A DNA stretch of 64,000 bases from Nelumbo lutea (lineage: Eukaryota; Streptophyta; Magnoliopsida; Proteales; Nelumbonaceae). Below are positions 35,395 through 45,023 of this stretch, in pieces (position 1 is the stretch's first letter; each line of letters opens with the position of its first letter). The notes below the pieces were generated by a model, which saw only the letters and a program-made list of their open reading frames with translations, was not told where the DNA came from and ran no database searches. Position numbers and translations under genes: made by a program. Location of the stretch: NCBI GenBank assembly GCA_022828595.1, contig JAKGHH010000004.1:55764422-55828421 (forward strand), in the 5' to 3' direction.

Positions 35395-36190
35395 AACCCC
35401 CAACTTAACCATTGCTAGTCCGTTAGCAATGCAGCCTTAAAATTACAATGATCATAGAGATCCTTCCCATCTCAACATCATTCCTAACAGAATTAGTCAA
35501 GCACCCTGATTCCAGAATTCTCAAACTCTATATAGATCGGAATTGGGCTTAAGGGGTAAAAATGTCTTACTTTGAAGATTATAGAAACCTGTCTTAAAAA
35601 TCCTATTTACCCTTTCATTTGTAGATTGTCTTGATAATCTGAGATTGATTTTAAAATTAGACATATATTCTTCTTATCATTTTTTGACAGTGGATTTCTA
35701 CCCCTGAACTTGATTTGCACACTTATTTCTATTGTTACCTTCCACTATTTGACATGAATCTCGACACATGTTGTAGGTGAAGAGACCTAGTTACTAAGTG
35801 TTAGGTGATTGTCTTTGGCATTCCCTTTTCCGTTTGATGCGAATCTCAACACTTGACTTAGGTGAAGAGACCCAGTTTTTTTTTTTTAATTTTCAATGCA
35901 ATTTTAATTGTATATATTTAAAGGCATAACTTTTCAATTTTCTTTCATTTTTCTCTCTCTCTTTCCTCACCCCCGACTTAAATGCCATTGTCCCTAATGA
36001 CTTGACTAGAATGATGCAAAAAATATTTGGGCCAACAGGAACAATCAATAGGGTTTTCCTAAGGGGTTCAAGGTTTACCACCTGGTCTCAAATCAAGAAA
36101 AGAAACAACATATCTAACACTACAGACAAAAATCAACTGAAAACTACGTTGGGTTGCCTCCCAACCAGTGCTAAGTTTAACGTCTTCAGT
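35395..36190 (-). other. Element B 3' untranslated region
   Basis: Minus-strand non-coding stretch between the protease remnant and the 3' LTR. It carries the purine tract near 35395-35404. Near 36140-36185 it has a GTTGGGAGGCAACCCAAC inverted repeat, which is characteristic of sequence after the coding region in many Athila-type elements. Two imperfect direct repeats (about 35751-35790 and 35834-35876, both with AGGTGAAGAGACC) and a T9 run at 35877 are present. No open frame of note. Confidence 0.65.
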
Positions 36191-37822
36191 CGGAAACTTT
36201 CACGCCCTGTTCCCATCTATACTCCCCGACTCACTTTCATCTTCCGACAGACAGGGTTCAGATTGGGCTAACCACGGGGTAGGCAAGGAATCTAAAAGTT
36301 CATCCACTATATCCACCTTGCACTCATCTTCCCCTAGGTTTGGATACTTAGAGGCATTAAAAATGTTTAACCGGACTTTCTGCTCCCCTAATGAAATGTC
36401 CATTTCTCCCAATTTATTATTGATATTTGTATCGACCATTGCTAGATATGGACATCTTAAGATTATCGGGATGTGGTTCAGTTCCTTGGTTAGCATCATG
36501 ACTGGGATGATCAAATCCACTAGGAAGTGACAACCCTCTAGCTTGACAATGACGTCCTAGATAACACTTCGATTAGTCTTAACTGACCAATCAGCGAGTT
36601 GTAGAATTACTGGGCTAAGTTCTAACTCGCCAATCTTGAACCTGTCAAGAATGGATGGAAGCATACTTATACTAACTCCTAGATCCAATAAGGCCTAATC
36701 GAAGGTGATTCCAGAGATGTATGAGAGGAGCCTCATGATCTTTCAGTTTGTGGGGAAGTTGGCTTAGGAGAGCTTCACTAACATCGGCCAAGAGCATCAT
36801 TTTTTGTGGAATCGATCATGGTTCCATCATTTGAGTACACAACTCTTTCAAGAATTTGGCATAGGTTGGGATATGCTAGATCGCGTCAAGGAGAGGGAAG
36901 TTAATATGGACTTCCCAGCTCTCCTCGTTGTGGGTTTCTTTCTTCTTTCGCACCGGCCCGACTGTGAGTGCAGATGGAAAGGTGATTACAAGTTGGTTCA
37001 CTATGGGCTCTTCTTCTAAAGTTTCCTTTCCTTCTTCTTCTCCCCCCAACTTAGGGTATTCTTGTTCCTTTTCACTAACTCTCTCACACGAGTCCTCTAA
37101 AATCTTCCTAGTCCTTAAGGTTGTAATAGCCATGGTGTTTTCAGGCTGAGGGTTCTTAGGAGGTGGTTCAATTCATTGAGGAGGAAAACCCAGTGGATGA
37201 TTTCTAGGTGTCGCAACCTATTGACTCTATATTTTCCCTACTTCTCTCCTCTTCTTGGCTTTGGCTACCTGTCCTATTCGGCTCTCTAATCTATCGATGG
37301 ATTGCTGTTGATTTAGGATTACCTGTTAAAGTTGCATGAATTGATCATCTATTGTATGGGTCTAAGGAGGTTGGGGGTAAGCCTAATACGATTAGACCAG
37401 TTGGTTCCTAGGGTACACCTGCTGGAATGAACTCTATACTTATGGCCTTTGAAGTTGTTGGGCCATGGAGTTAGATGGGTGGTATTGCTGGGACTGTGTG
37501 TAGGTTTGACATGGTTGATTTGGTTTAGTCCTAGGGTAATCATTGTACTCCCTGTGGGTCTGAGCGTCAGACCATTGGGAGTGCCTCTCTGGTAGGGGGT
37601 TTCTTGGTTTTGGGCTCTATAAGTGAAGTTGGGATGATTTTCCCACCCAGGGTTGTATGGGCTAAGGAATGGGTTAGCATTGGGTTGGAAAGATCTATTG
37701 GCCACATGTACTTGGTTTGGAATGACTGGTTGACATGGGCCCACCGTAGGGCACTAGCAAACATGATAGGTCGGCCTTGTACAGATGGAACATGATGGAT
37801 AGGGTTTAGAACTGACCAACCA
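36191..37822 (-). pseudogene. Athila-like gag-protease, element B
   Basis: Read right to left. Gag C-part carries NPFLSPYNPGWENHPNFTY (about 37680-37620), then low-complexity sequence, a PSALTVGPVRKKKE segment near 36990-36950 and an acidic EEEGKETLEEE stretch. The protease active-site block reads LLDLGVSISMLP near 36696-36660, and a late frame (36520-36200) has the ILRCPYLA version of the LGRPFLA motif. Stops and frameshifts are frequent. Coding ends in SEDESESGS near 36230 and goes straight to the post-coding GGCAACCC region: reverse transcriptase, RNase H and integrase are absent. Similar organisation to 14284-16261. Confidence 0.8.
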
Positions 37823-38483
37823 ATTCTCTAGGGCCCCTGGGGTCCTTTTTATAGAGAAGGGTGGATATAACTAGAATTAGAGAGAAAGAGTGGGTGGCAG
37901 CTGGGTTTTAGCAAAAATATGGGTGCCCTAGGGTTTAGAATGAAGGGTTAGGGTGGTTCGAGAAAGCACCCAATATTATGTAAGGTTGAGATTTAATGGC
38001 TAAAGGCTGAATGGTGAAGATTAGAAGTTAGGTGGCTCTTAGGGTTAGAATGCTAAAAAGAGACTACCCCAGAATGGATGGTGGAGAATAGAAGGGATGG
38101 AAGGTGAGGATTTAGCAATTAGGGGTGGCTAGGGTTTGTTAAGAGTGAAAAGAATGGGTTAAAAGGCACCCTAAGGTTTGCCAAGGCGTGGGGAGCAAGC
38201 TAGTAAAGTAGGAGAGGCGCCAAACTCGGTTTAGCATCTAGGAGGCACCCTCCTACTTTCAGTTTTTCACAAAAACACCCCCTCTCTCAGCTGGACTTCA
38301 CACCAGCTTCCCCAAAATCTGCATTTTAGCCATGAAAACTTCCCAGTTTTCCCCAGAATTTGCACAGAGACCCTCAGAGGCCACAACATTGCATTTAACT
38401 GGGAAAAGGCATACTTTAACTATTCTAAGGCCAAAAATATCCCTGAAATGATGCCCTTAAGGCATCAAAATGCAGGGTTATCA
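37823..38483 (-). mobile_element. Element B 5' LTR, truncated
   Basis: On the minus strand starts TGATAACC at 38483 and matches the 3' LTR up to about 37823, where gag-region sequence begins without a primer-binding site. The last part of the LTR and the leader are therefore deleted. It preserves the empty target site of copia A (GGGTTAGAATGCTAAAAAG, about 38043-38061). Confidence 0.82.
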
Positions 38484-38868
38484 AGGACATACCTGGCTGG
38501 ATGGGACTTGTACAGGATACAATTAGAATAAGGTTTCTATAAGACCGTTGAATCTTGAACCCGGTTGTGGCTCTTGACCACAAGTTCTGTTGAGAAGAAC
38601 TTTGGGTATCGGATTAGTGCTAGGGTGAGCATGAAGCTGATGAGCAGGTAAAGAGCTTGCCTGAGATGGGGTTGGGTTAACCCTGTGGTGCTGTTCTGGG
38701 AAACTAGTGAGGTCAGATATGGTGCCAAAGGTATGGTGGTTGGGATCAAGATTATAACTCGGGACGCCAGGGATGGTGGTGGCGGGCGTCCGTTTGACCT
38801 GGGTCGATCAGTTAATCAGGATCTAAAGGGCACTCCTTGTTTCCTCCATTCCCTGTTCAAATTTCTTG
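38484..38868 (-). pseudogene. Ty3/gypsy C gag, middle part
   Basis: Minus-strand sequence with proline- and serine-rich frames (for example GVPSYNLDPNHHTFGTISDL near 38770-38710) joining the capsid core at 21571 on one side and the gag N-terminus at 40510 on the other once inserts are removed. The composition fits a gag linker. Stops and frame changes make it non-functional. No independent domain hit is visible in this piece. Confidence 0.55.
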
Positions 38869-38873
38869 AACCA

Positions 38874-40504
38874 TGATGAACTTACAATTTATCTATAATT
38901 TTTGAGGACTTTAGCATGGATTTTTATGCCGGTTTTATTAATTTTTGCCTTAATTTAGCTTAATGCTAAGAATAAGTTCAGGGATAATCAATCCAAGAAA
39001 AGGAAGGAAAAAGGCAAGAAAAGAAGGTTCAAAAAGACCAATTTCAGTCCAGCCCGGTCATGGAAGCAAGAGAGAGCACTTCGGCCCAAAAAGAGCAAGT
39101 GAATTCCTTGAGAAAACCCAAGAAAATAAAGCCTAAGCTATGAGGAGAATTTGGCCCAGCAAGGAAGGCCCATTTTTAGCCCAAATAACAGCCTAGAGTG
39201 TAGCCCACATGAGCTCAAAAGCAAGCTAAGTTGTAGCCCAAATAGCAGCCCAAAGGGAGCTAGGGGCGGCAACTCCTAGATGTTTCTTGAAGAGAAGGAG
39301 GGAGCACTCTAGAAGGTTCATGAGGGGTGTAATACACCCCATTCTAGAGGCTTCAAGAAGGGGCAAGAGCCCCCTTGAAAAACTATATAAGGAGGCCTCT
39401 AGGAGGGGAGAAAGTTGTTCAATTGCTTGAGAGGAAGGCTCTCCCACTCTTAGAGGTTCGGCCACCTTGAGAGAATAGAAGAGAAGAAGGCTAGGCGCAA
39501 GGAAGAAGAAGAAGAAGGGCTGAAGGAAGTTCAAGACAAGCAAGCTAGAAGAAGAAGGTGAGTTCGAATTGAGGGATTGTGATTCAAAGATTTTTTGTAA
39601 TAAATCATTTGTAGTTTCATTCTCTTTTGATTTGAATTCAGTTTCTTAGTTATATGTTCTTTCTTCTTTCTCCTTGTTTCCATTCTTCCTTGATGTATTT
39701 CAGCTTGTAAAATTTCAGTTCAGCAATCTAATTCTTTTTGATTCATTCAAATGGTCATGCATTGTACTTGAAGTTTCTTGAATAAGGGTGTGATTGCAGA
39801 TCAATTCGGCCAACTAACCTTCAAAACTCAGATCTGAATTCTCAGATCTAAGATTGCAAGATCTGAATTGCTTGAAAGAGAATTCAGATCTGCAATTTTC
39901 AGATTGGGCGAATTAATCTACAGCTTGGAATTCCTAGAGTGCTTGAGAGAGACTCTAGGAATTCAGATCTACTATTCAAGAACTGAATTGAGTGCAAGGT
40001 TAAAAATAACTTGCACAATTCAGTTGGTGATCAATTCAGATTTGAATTGATGCCTTAGAAGTGTCTGAATGCCTTAGAAGTGTCTGAAGAAATGCATGCA
40101 TGGGGATTAGATTCTTGCTAGAGATAGAAGAACCATCACTCATGCATAGGATGAACATGCGCTTGAGAGAGGCTGTTCATGACCTTGGGGTTTCACCAAA
40201 CCAAGGCTCAATCATGATTCATTCGAATGATCCAAATTGATAGATTGCTGAATTCTGATATTGACATTTACTGCTTACTCTTCTAACCTGAATTGAAGGC
40301 AATTGGACCAATGATTTAGATAGATTTTAATTTAGGATTTCTTAGCTTTCATTAGAGTTTTGATTTATTTGTTGATCAGATAAGAAGTGCTTAATTTAGT
40401 ATTGGTAATTGTTTCCTAAATCCTCGTGGGAACGATACTTCATTCACTACTTTATTACTTGAACGGCTAGTGCACTTGCTAGTGTCACAATGAGCCACAC
40501 ATCA
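38874..40504 (+). mobile_element. Ty3/gypsy-type solo LTR with target duplication
   Basis: Starts TGATGAACTT and ends CACACATCA. AACCA occurs at 38869-38873 and 40505-40509, a perfect 5-base target duplication. TATA box at 39384. The 3' part has the CCTCGTGGGAACGATAC...ACTTGCTAGTGT pattern typical of gypsy LTR ends. No coding region is present, so it is a solo LTR from recombination between two LTRs. It contains repeated GAATTCAGATCT-like words between 39830 and 40050. Confidence 0.87.
39384..39391 (+). promoter_or_regulatory. Solo LTR TATA box
   Basis: TATATAAG about 510 bases into the solo LTR, followed by GAGGCCTC. Confidence 0.6.
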
Positions 40505-40509
40505 AACCA

Positions 40510-40686
40510 TTCCTCGAAAAGCGGAAATGAAGCCTCAAACCCATAGACCATGTCTAACAAGATCTCGATGCCTGCCTGGATGGGTGTTTCCATCATAGGT
40601 TAACTTTCTATTGCGGGGTTGACATTTTCTGAAGCGTCATTATGTTCTTCCAGGATGGTGGAGAGGTTGATCCTTCGTGAGGCCAT
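40510..40686 (-). pseudogene. Ty3/gypsy C gag N-terminus
   Basis: A minus-strand ATG at 40686-40684 opens a frame beginning MASRRINLSTILEEHND, with one stop (near 40600), and running into the solo LTR site as LLDMVYGFEASFPLFEE. After the insert is removed the frame continues as WFKKFEQGMEE (38868 leftward). Continuity across the insert supports the gene model; function as gag is inferred from the capsid core at 20992-21571. Confidence 0.6.
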
Positions 40687-41640
40687 CCTTTCTGATCAAA
40701 GAAAAAACTAGAGATTCTATTGTAGGACTGAGATGTAAGGCTAGATAAGAGGGTGGTCTCTTTGAATGATGAAGGTGAGCCTCCAAAGGGTGCAATGGTC
40801 TCTTGGTATGGGTTTAGGAGAAGAAGATTCGAGAGTTATGGATTCCAGGTTATCAGTAGCTAGGATATTGAGGATTTTGATGCCCCTTGATGTGGGGAGG
40901 ACCCTCTATTTATGAAGAAGATCCCAAGATCTTGAAAGGTATGAGACTAGGACCTTCGTTCCATATTGGGGAGGGAAATATATTGTTTCCTCGTAATTAT
41001 TGGGTATGCTACTAGGTGTCACCACGTGTCTCATGAAGATATTCTTGAGGATCAACTTTCCTTATCCTCAAGATCCGTCATTATTCACATGTGCTACTAC
41101 CCTCTTGTGCGCCACTACTAATTTTACGTGGAAATGATGATGTCATCATCTAAAGGTTAGTATTTGTTAATGCCTCGTGGTGATCTATAAAGTGCTTCGT
41201 CATAATGGGCTTGCGTGTATTTGGGCACATACGGGCCTCGCCATGGGTTCGGCCAATTGTCCTCTTTGGACCTGCTAATCGGAGTCAAATTACGAATCTT
41301 GGGTTCATCGTGGTATCTTCTAATGCACTATGGGTCCATCGCAGCTCGAGCTAACTATAGGTGACTTATGAGCAATTTTGTGGTATTACTTTGATGTTAG
41401 AGTATTCTTAGGGAGTCTGCATGAACTATACATGTGTACACTTCCTTTATTTGAAAATAGTGATTCCTTCTTTTCATTTCATTTGTTTTACTTCGTGCAT
41501 TAATTCAATGTCACTTTGTCTTTTTTCGATCCAAAATCTCATGCTTGAATTCTTGTTTATGCAAGACTACATGCACTTGTACACAACATCATTCTTTGTC
41601 AAGGTATTATGAATTCCATTCGCTACAAGACATATTGAAT
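40687..41640 (-). other. Probable element C leader or 5' LTR
   Basis: Non-coding. On the minus strand it lies just upstream of the C gag ATG, with a CATAAATAGAGGG TATA-like site near 40925-40905. A near-palindromic TGATGATGTCATCATC lies at 41141-41156. LTR edges and a primer site are not evident. Confidence 0.4.
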
Positions 41641-42094
41641 TAGAGCTTCACCACTTGGTACATTTATATGACTTCATCATCAGTAGGCCCTTGTAGACCT
41701 TCAATGGCCTGGGGTCCCTAGGTCCAGAGCTTTGTAAACTTTTGGGTTCGAGGTCTCTTGGATTTAGGGATTATCTTGCATAGACTTCTTCACCAAAGAG
41801 TTATAGCATGTGGAGCTTCATCAGTAGTAGGCCCTTGTAGACCTTCAATGGTCCGGGGTCCCTAGGTCCAGAGCTTCGTAGACTTTCAAGTTCTAGGTCT
41901 CTTGGATTTTGGGATTAGCTTGTACAGAGCTACTTCACCGGAGAGTCGCATCATGCAGAGCTTCATTAGTAGCAGACCCTCGTAGACCTTCAATGGTCTG
42001 GGGTCCCTAGGTCTAGAGCTTCGTGACTTTTGGGTCCAGAGACTCATAGATTTAGGGATTAGCTTGCATAGAGCTTCTTCACCAAAGAGTGTCA
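41641..42094. repeat. Three tandem copies of a 144-145 base repeat
   Basis: The word TGTAGACCTTCAATGG (or a one-base variant) recurs at about 41692, 41836 and 41981 with matching flanks (GGGGTCCCTAGGTC, GAGCTTCGT, TCTTGGATTT, GGGATTAGCTTG, CTTCACC). The copies differ by scattered substitutions, so the array is old. Whether it belongs to element C's LTR is uncertain. Confidence 0.93.
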
Positions 42095-42149
42095 TAAATA
42101 TCTTGTTTTTTCAGTTTAAGGTAAATATTTCATATGGTATTGACACTCT

Positions 42150-43433
42150 TATTTTTCTTTACCATCGGCACCCTTCTTCTTCTTATAGATCCATTTGCAA
42201 CCAATTTCCTTTACCCTAGGGGGCGGATCTACTAGAGTCCAGACTCCATTGGTCTCCATTGATTCCATCTCAGCTCTCATGGCATCTACCCACTTCAAGG
42301 AATCTATGTCCACATAACTTCCGTATAAGTCACGGGATCCACCTCACTGGTCATGGCTTCCACCAAGTAACTTTCTTGGTCATAGCCATAACAAACTGGA
42401 GGCCTGGAAACCTGGGTAGATCTCCTAGGTTGGTTATTTTCTAGAGCTGGTGGGACATCTCCCACTACCCCTAGGCTCTCCTCATCAAGAACAACTCCCC
42501 GATGAAGATTATCCAGGATGTAATCTTCTTCTAAGAAATGGGCATTTCGACTGCAAAACACCTTTTGCTCTTTTTGGTCATAGAATAAGTAACTCACAGA
42601 GCCTTTGGGGTAGCCTATAAATAGGCAATGGCTGGTCTTGGATTCCAATTTGTCTGCATCAGTTCTTTTAACATGTACCAAACAACCCCAAATTTTTAAG
42701 TGTCTTACACTTGGTTTCTTACTGGTCCATAGCTCATATGGAGTCTTAGGAACGGGTTTGGTTGGAACCTAGTTCAGCACATAAATTGTAGTCTCTAATG
42801 CATAAATCCAAAAGGATGTGGGTAGTTCCGAGTGTACGAGAAGTGATCGGACCATATCTAATAAAGTTCATTTCCTCATTTCTAACACATCGTTTAATTG
42901 TGGTGTAGTAGGAGGAGCTAGTTGTGATACTATCCCATTGTCCTTTAAGTAGTCCATGAATTCGTCGGAGAGATACTCGCCACCTCGGTCTAATCAAAGG
43001 GTCTTAATTTCACTCTGTAACTGTTTCTCGACTTCTTGTCTGAATTCTTTGAACTTTTCAAAAGATTTAGACTTGTGTCTAATTTGGTACACTTAACCAT
43101 GCCGTGAGAAATCATCTATAAAGGTTAAGAAATAAACATGCTGGTTACATGTCCTAATAATCAGAGGACCACATACATCAGTATGTATAAGCTCAAGTGT
43201 GCCTATAGATATTTCAGGCTTACCGGTAAATGGCTGCTTCGTCATCTTACCCTAAAGGTAAGGTTCATAGGTTGGGAGATCTTATACTGTTAGAAAATCC
43301 AAAGGACCATCCTTTACCAATCTTGTGATACGATCAACATTAATGTGGCCAAGTCGGTAATGCCACAGGCACGTGGGATTAACTGTATCACGAGTCCACT
43401 TCTTGGGGATTATTTCCTATGTAGTTTCGGTTA
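42150..43433 (-). pseudogene. Ty1/copia integrase and start of RT, minus strand (D)
   Basis: From right to left: pre-integrase HYRLGH-type block (about 43375-43335), the integrase core SDRGGEY region (about 42985-42965, with frame breaks), the integrase C-end frame 42681-42304 ([31 protein letters not shown]), and the first RT residues (KWIYKKKKGADG near 42200-42160). It ends about 42150 with no LTR. On the right it is cut by the LTR end of element E at 43434, so E appears to have landed in it. Confidence 0.88.
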
Positions 43434-45009
43434 AAGGGATGAGAGATCCATCATATGGATGGCCGAACCCTACAGGAATCTTGAAACCAAACCGGACTAG
43501 ATCTTTAACCAAAATGTAGGAGAGGGATATACCAGATACAGAGTAATAGTAACTCCCAATGAAGGTGTTCACGCCCAAGGAGAAAAACCAAAGACTGCTC
43601 CCACTTAAGATGACACAGTGTGAAGTGGAGCAGAATCAGTAGGATGACTCTTCTGCAAGAAACTAAATTCTTCAGCAAGAATGTGATGTGATGGAGGGCT
43701 GGTGAGCATGACTTCAGATTACTTTTTCTACCAAAATGTAGTATCAAGAACCTTTCTTGATCACTCCCACAGGTGGAGATCGAGCTAAAAGGGGTGGCAA
43801 GAGCAGGAAGAGTAGAAGAAAGGAGCAGTCAAACTGCAGATTCTTCTCTCTTTGTGATCTGCGAACTGAGTATTGTATCTTGGAGGTTCTCCCTGCTCCT
43901 CTATTTATAGCCTTTAAAGAGAGCATCTCCTAATACCATTAGGAGTTTCCTAATCCAAATCTTGTATTTGGATCTGGACTGTCTTTAAGAGATAAGTATA
44001 ACCCCTTATCTTATCTACAGATAAAGATCAGCCTTCCTAATCAACTTAGGAGTTTCCTGATCCAAATCTTTATTTGGACCTGTACTCTCTGAGTGGATAG
44101 GGATAATCCCTTATCCTATCTATCGATCTAAATCCCAGAACTGCCCCCTTTTAATTAATCTTTTTAAGCCAGTTCGAATTGGGCTTTAGGCCTATTAAGT
44201 CTATGTTCTCACTTATCCTCCAAATTGTTGCCCAGTTGGCTATCCTTGTATGGCGTGGAACCCAAATATTGATCAACACATCAGCCACATGGATTCAGCC
44301 CAGCCTCTATTACAAAGCCTGGCCAAATTCATCATAGGAAATAGTGAACTCCTGAGTGCATCGCCATGGGCTCTTAATAGGCCCAACATTTACACTAAAT
44401 GGTCCTTGGGTTTAGCCACCTTATAAAAGCCCAAGGACTGTGGGCAGATGCAAGATTAGCCCATCAGGTATTTACCCTCAATGGTCTTACACTTAACCTC
44501 TCAGCTCATAATGATCAAACACTGCCTGATAAGAGAGGACCTCTCCCTCAGCTGCAAGGTACAGTGTTGCACTCTCTACTAACATGGATCTCAGGAATTA
44601 AAACCTTTTGCAAACATTTTGAAAACATAATATATATATGTATATCTCTATATAAATATATTTTGCTAAACAAATTTCAATGGTTGAAATCAACTACCGG
44701 TAGTTTAGGACTCCATTAGAGATAGTGCATCAACGATCATTCAATTTGTCCGACAAAGGGGCTGATCCTGTCACTATGATCACCCACTCTGATGAATTCA
44801 TGGACTATCCTAACATACCCAGATCTCCCTAGATATATCCAATGGCTGTGAAGATTCTAAACTTACACGAGTCTCATATGTGTCCAGTTTAGGGTATAAT
44901 ACAGAAACACACCATAATAACATGAATCAAATATGTACTTTATTCATTTACATTAAATGTCATAATGTACATCATTCTGATTGGAGCTAAGGGCATACAC
45001 TGTCTAATA
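43434..45009 (-). mobile_element. Element E 3' LTR (type 3)
   Basis: On the minus strand begins TATTAGACAG at 45009 after the purine tract (45023-45010) and ends ...CTCATCCCTTTA near 43434, in place of the CCCTTCA end. About 1.58 kb, shorter than the 1.96 kb of the type 3 LTR at 58052 because of an internal deletion near 44835. TATA-like CTATAAATAG (43910-43901) and palindrome CTCCTAAT-ACC-ATTAGGAG near 43928-43946 are present. Confidence 0.88.
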
Positions 45010-45023
45010 CCTCCCACTTGCAC

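Larger units (their letters stand above)
21572..38483 (-). mobile_element. Athila-like Ty3/gypsy element B, nested host of copia A
   Basis: Minus-strand element bounded by LTR ends TG...CA. The 3' LTR is the left one (21572-22482 plus 34959-35394, split by copia A). The 5' LTR is the right one (37823-38483, shortened). Flanks are GGGAC (21567-21571) and AGGAC (38484-38488), a 4 of 5 target duplication. The purine tract GTTGGGGGTT (minus strand, about 35404-35395) directly precedes the 3' LTR start TGATAAC, confirming orientation. Internal sequence holds gag and protease only. It is inserted into gypsy C gag. Confidence 0.8.

Noticed and set aside
35877..35889. Run of T as a poly(A) tail of a minus-strand LINE or SINE
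   Set aside because: No LINE or SINE body or target duplication; the run lies inside the untranslated region of element B.
38484..40686. Possible host protein-coding gene on the minus strand
   Set aside because: Once the two inserts are removed, the sequence is continuous with a gypsy capsid core at 20992-21571.
41641..42094. Three-copy repeat considered as a CRISPR array
   Set aside because: Unit of 144 bases without spacers, in eukaryotic retroelement DNA.
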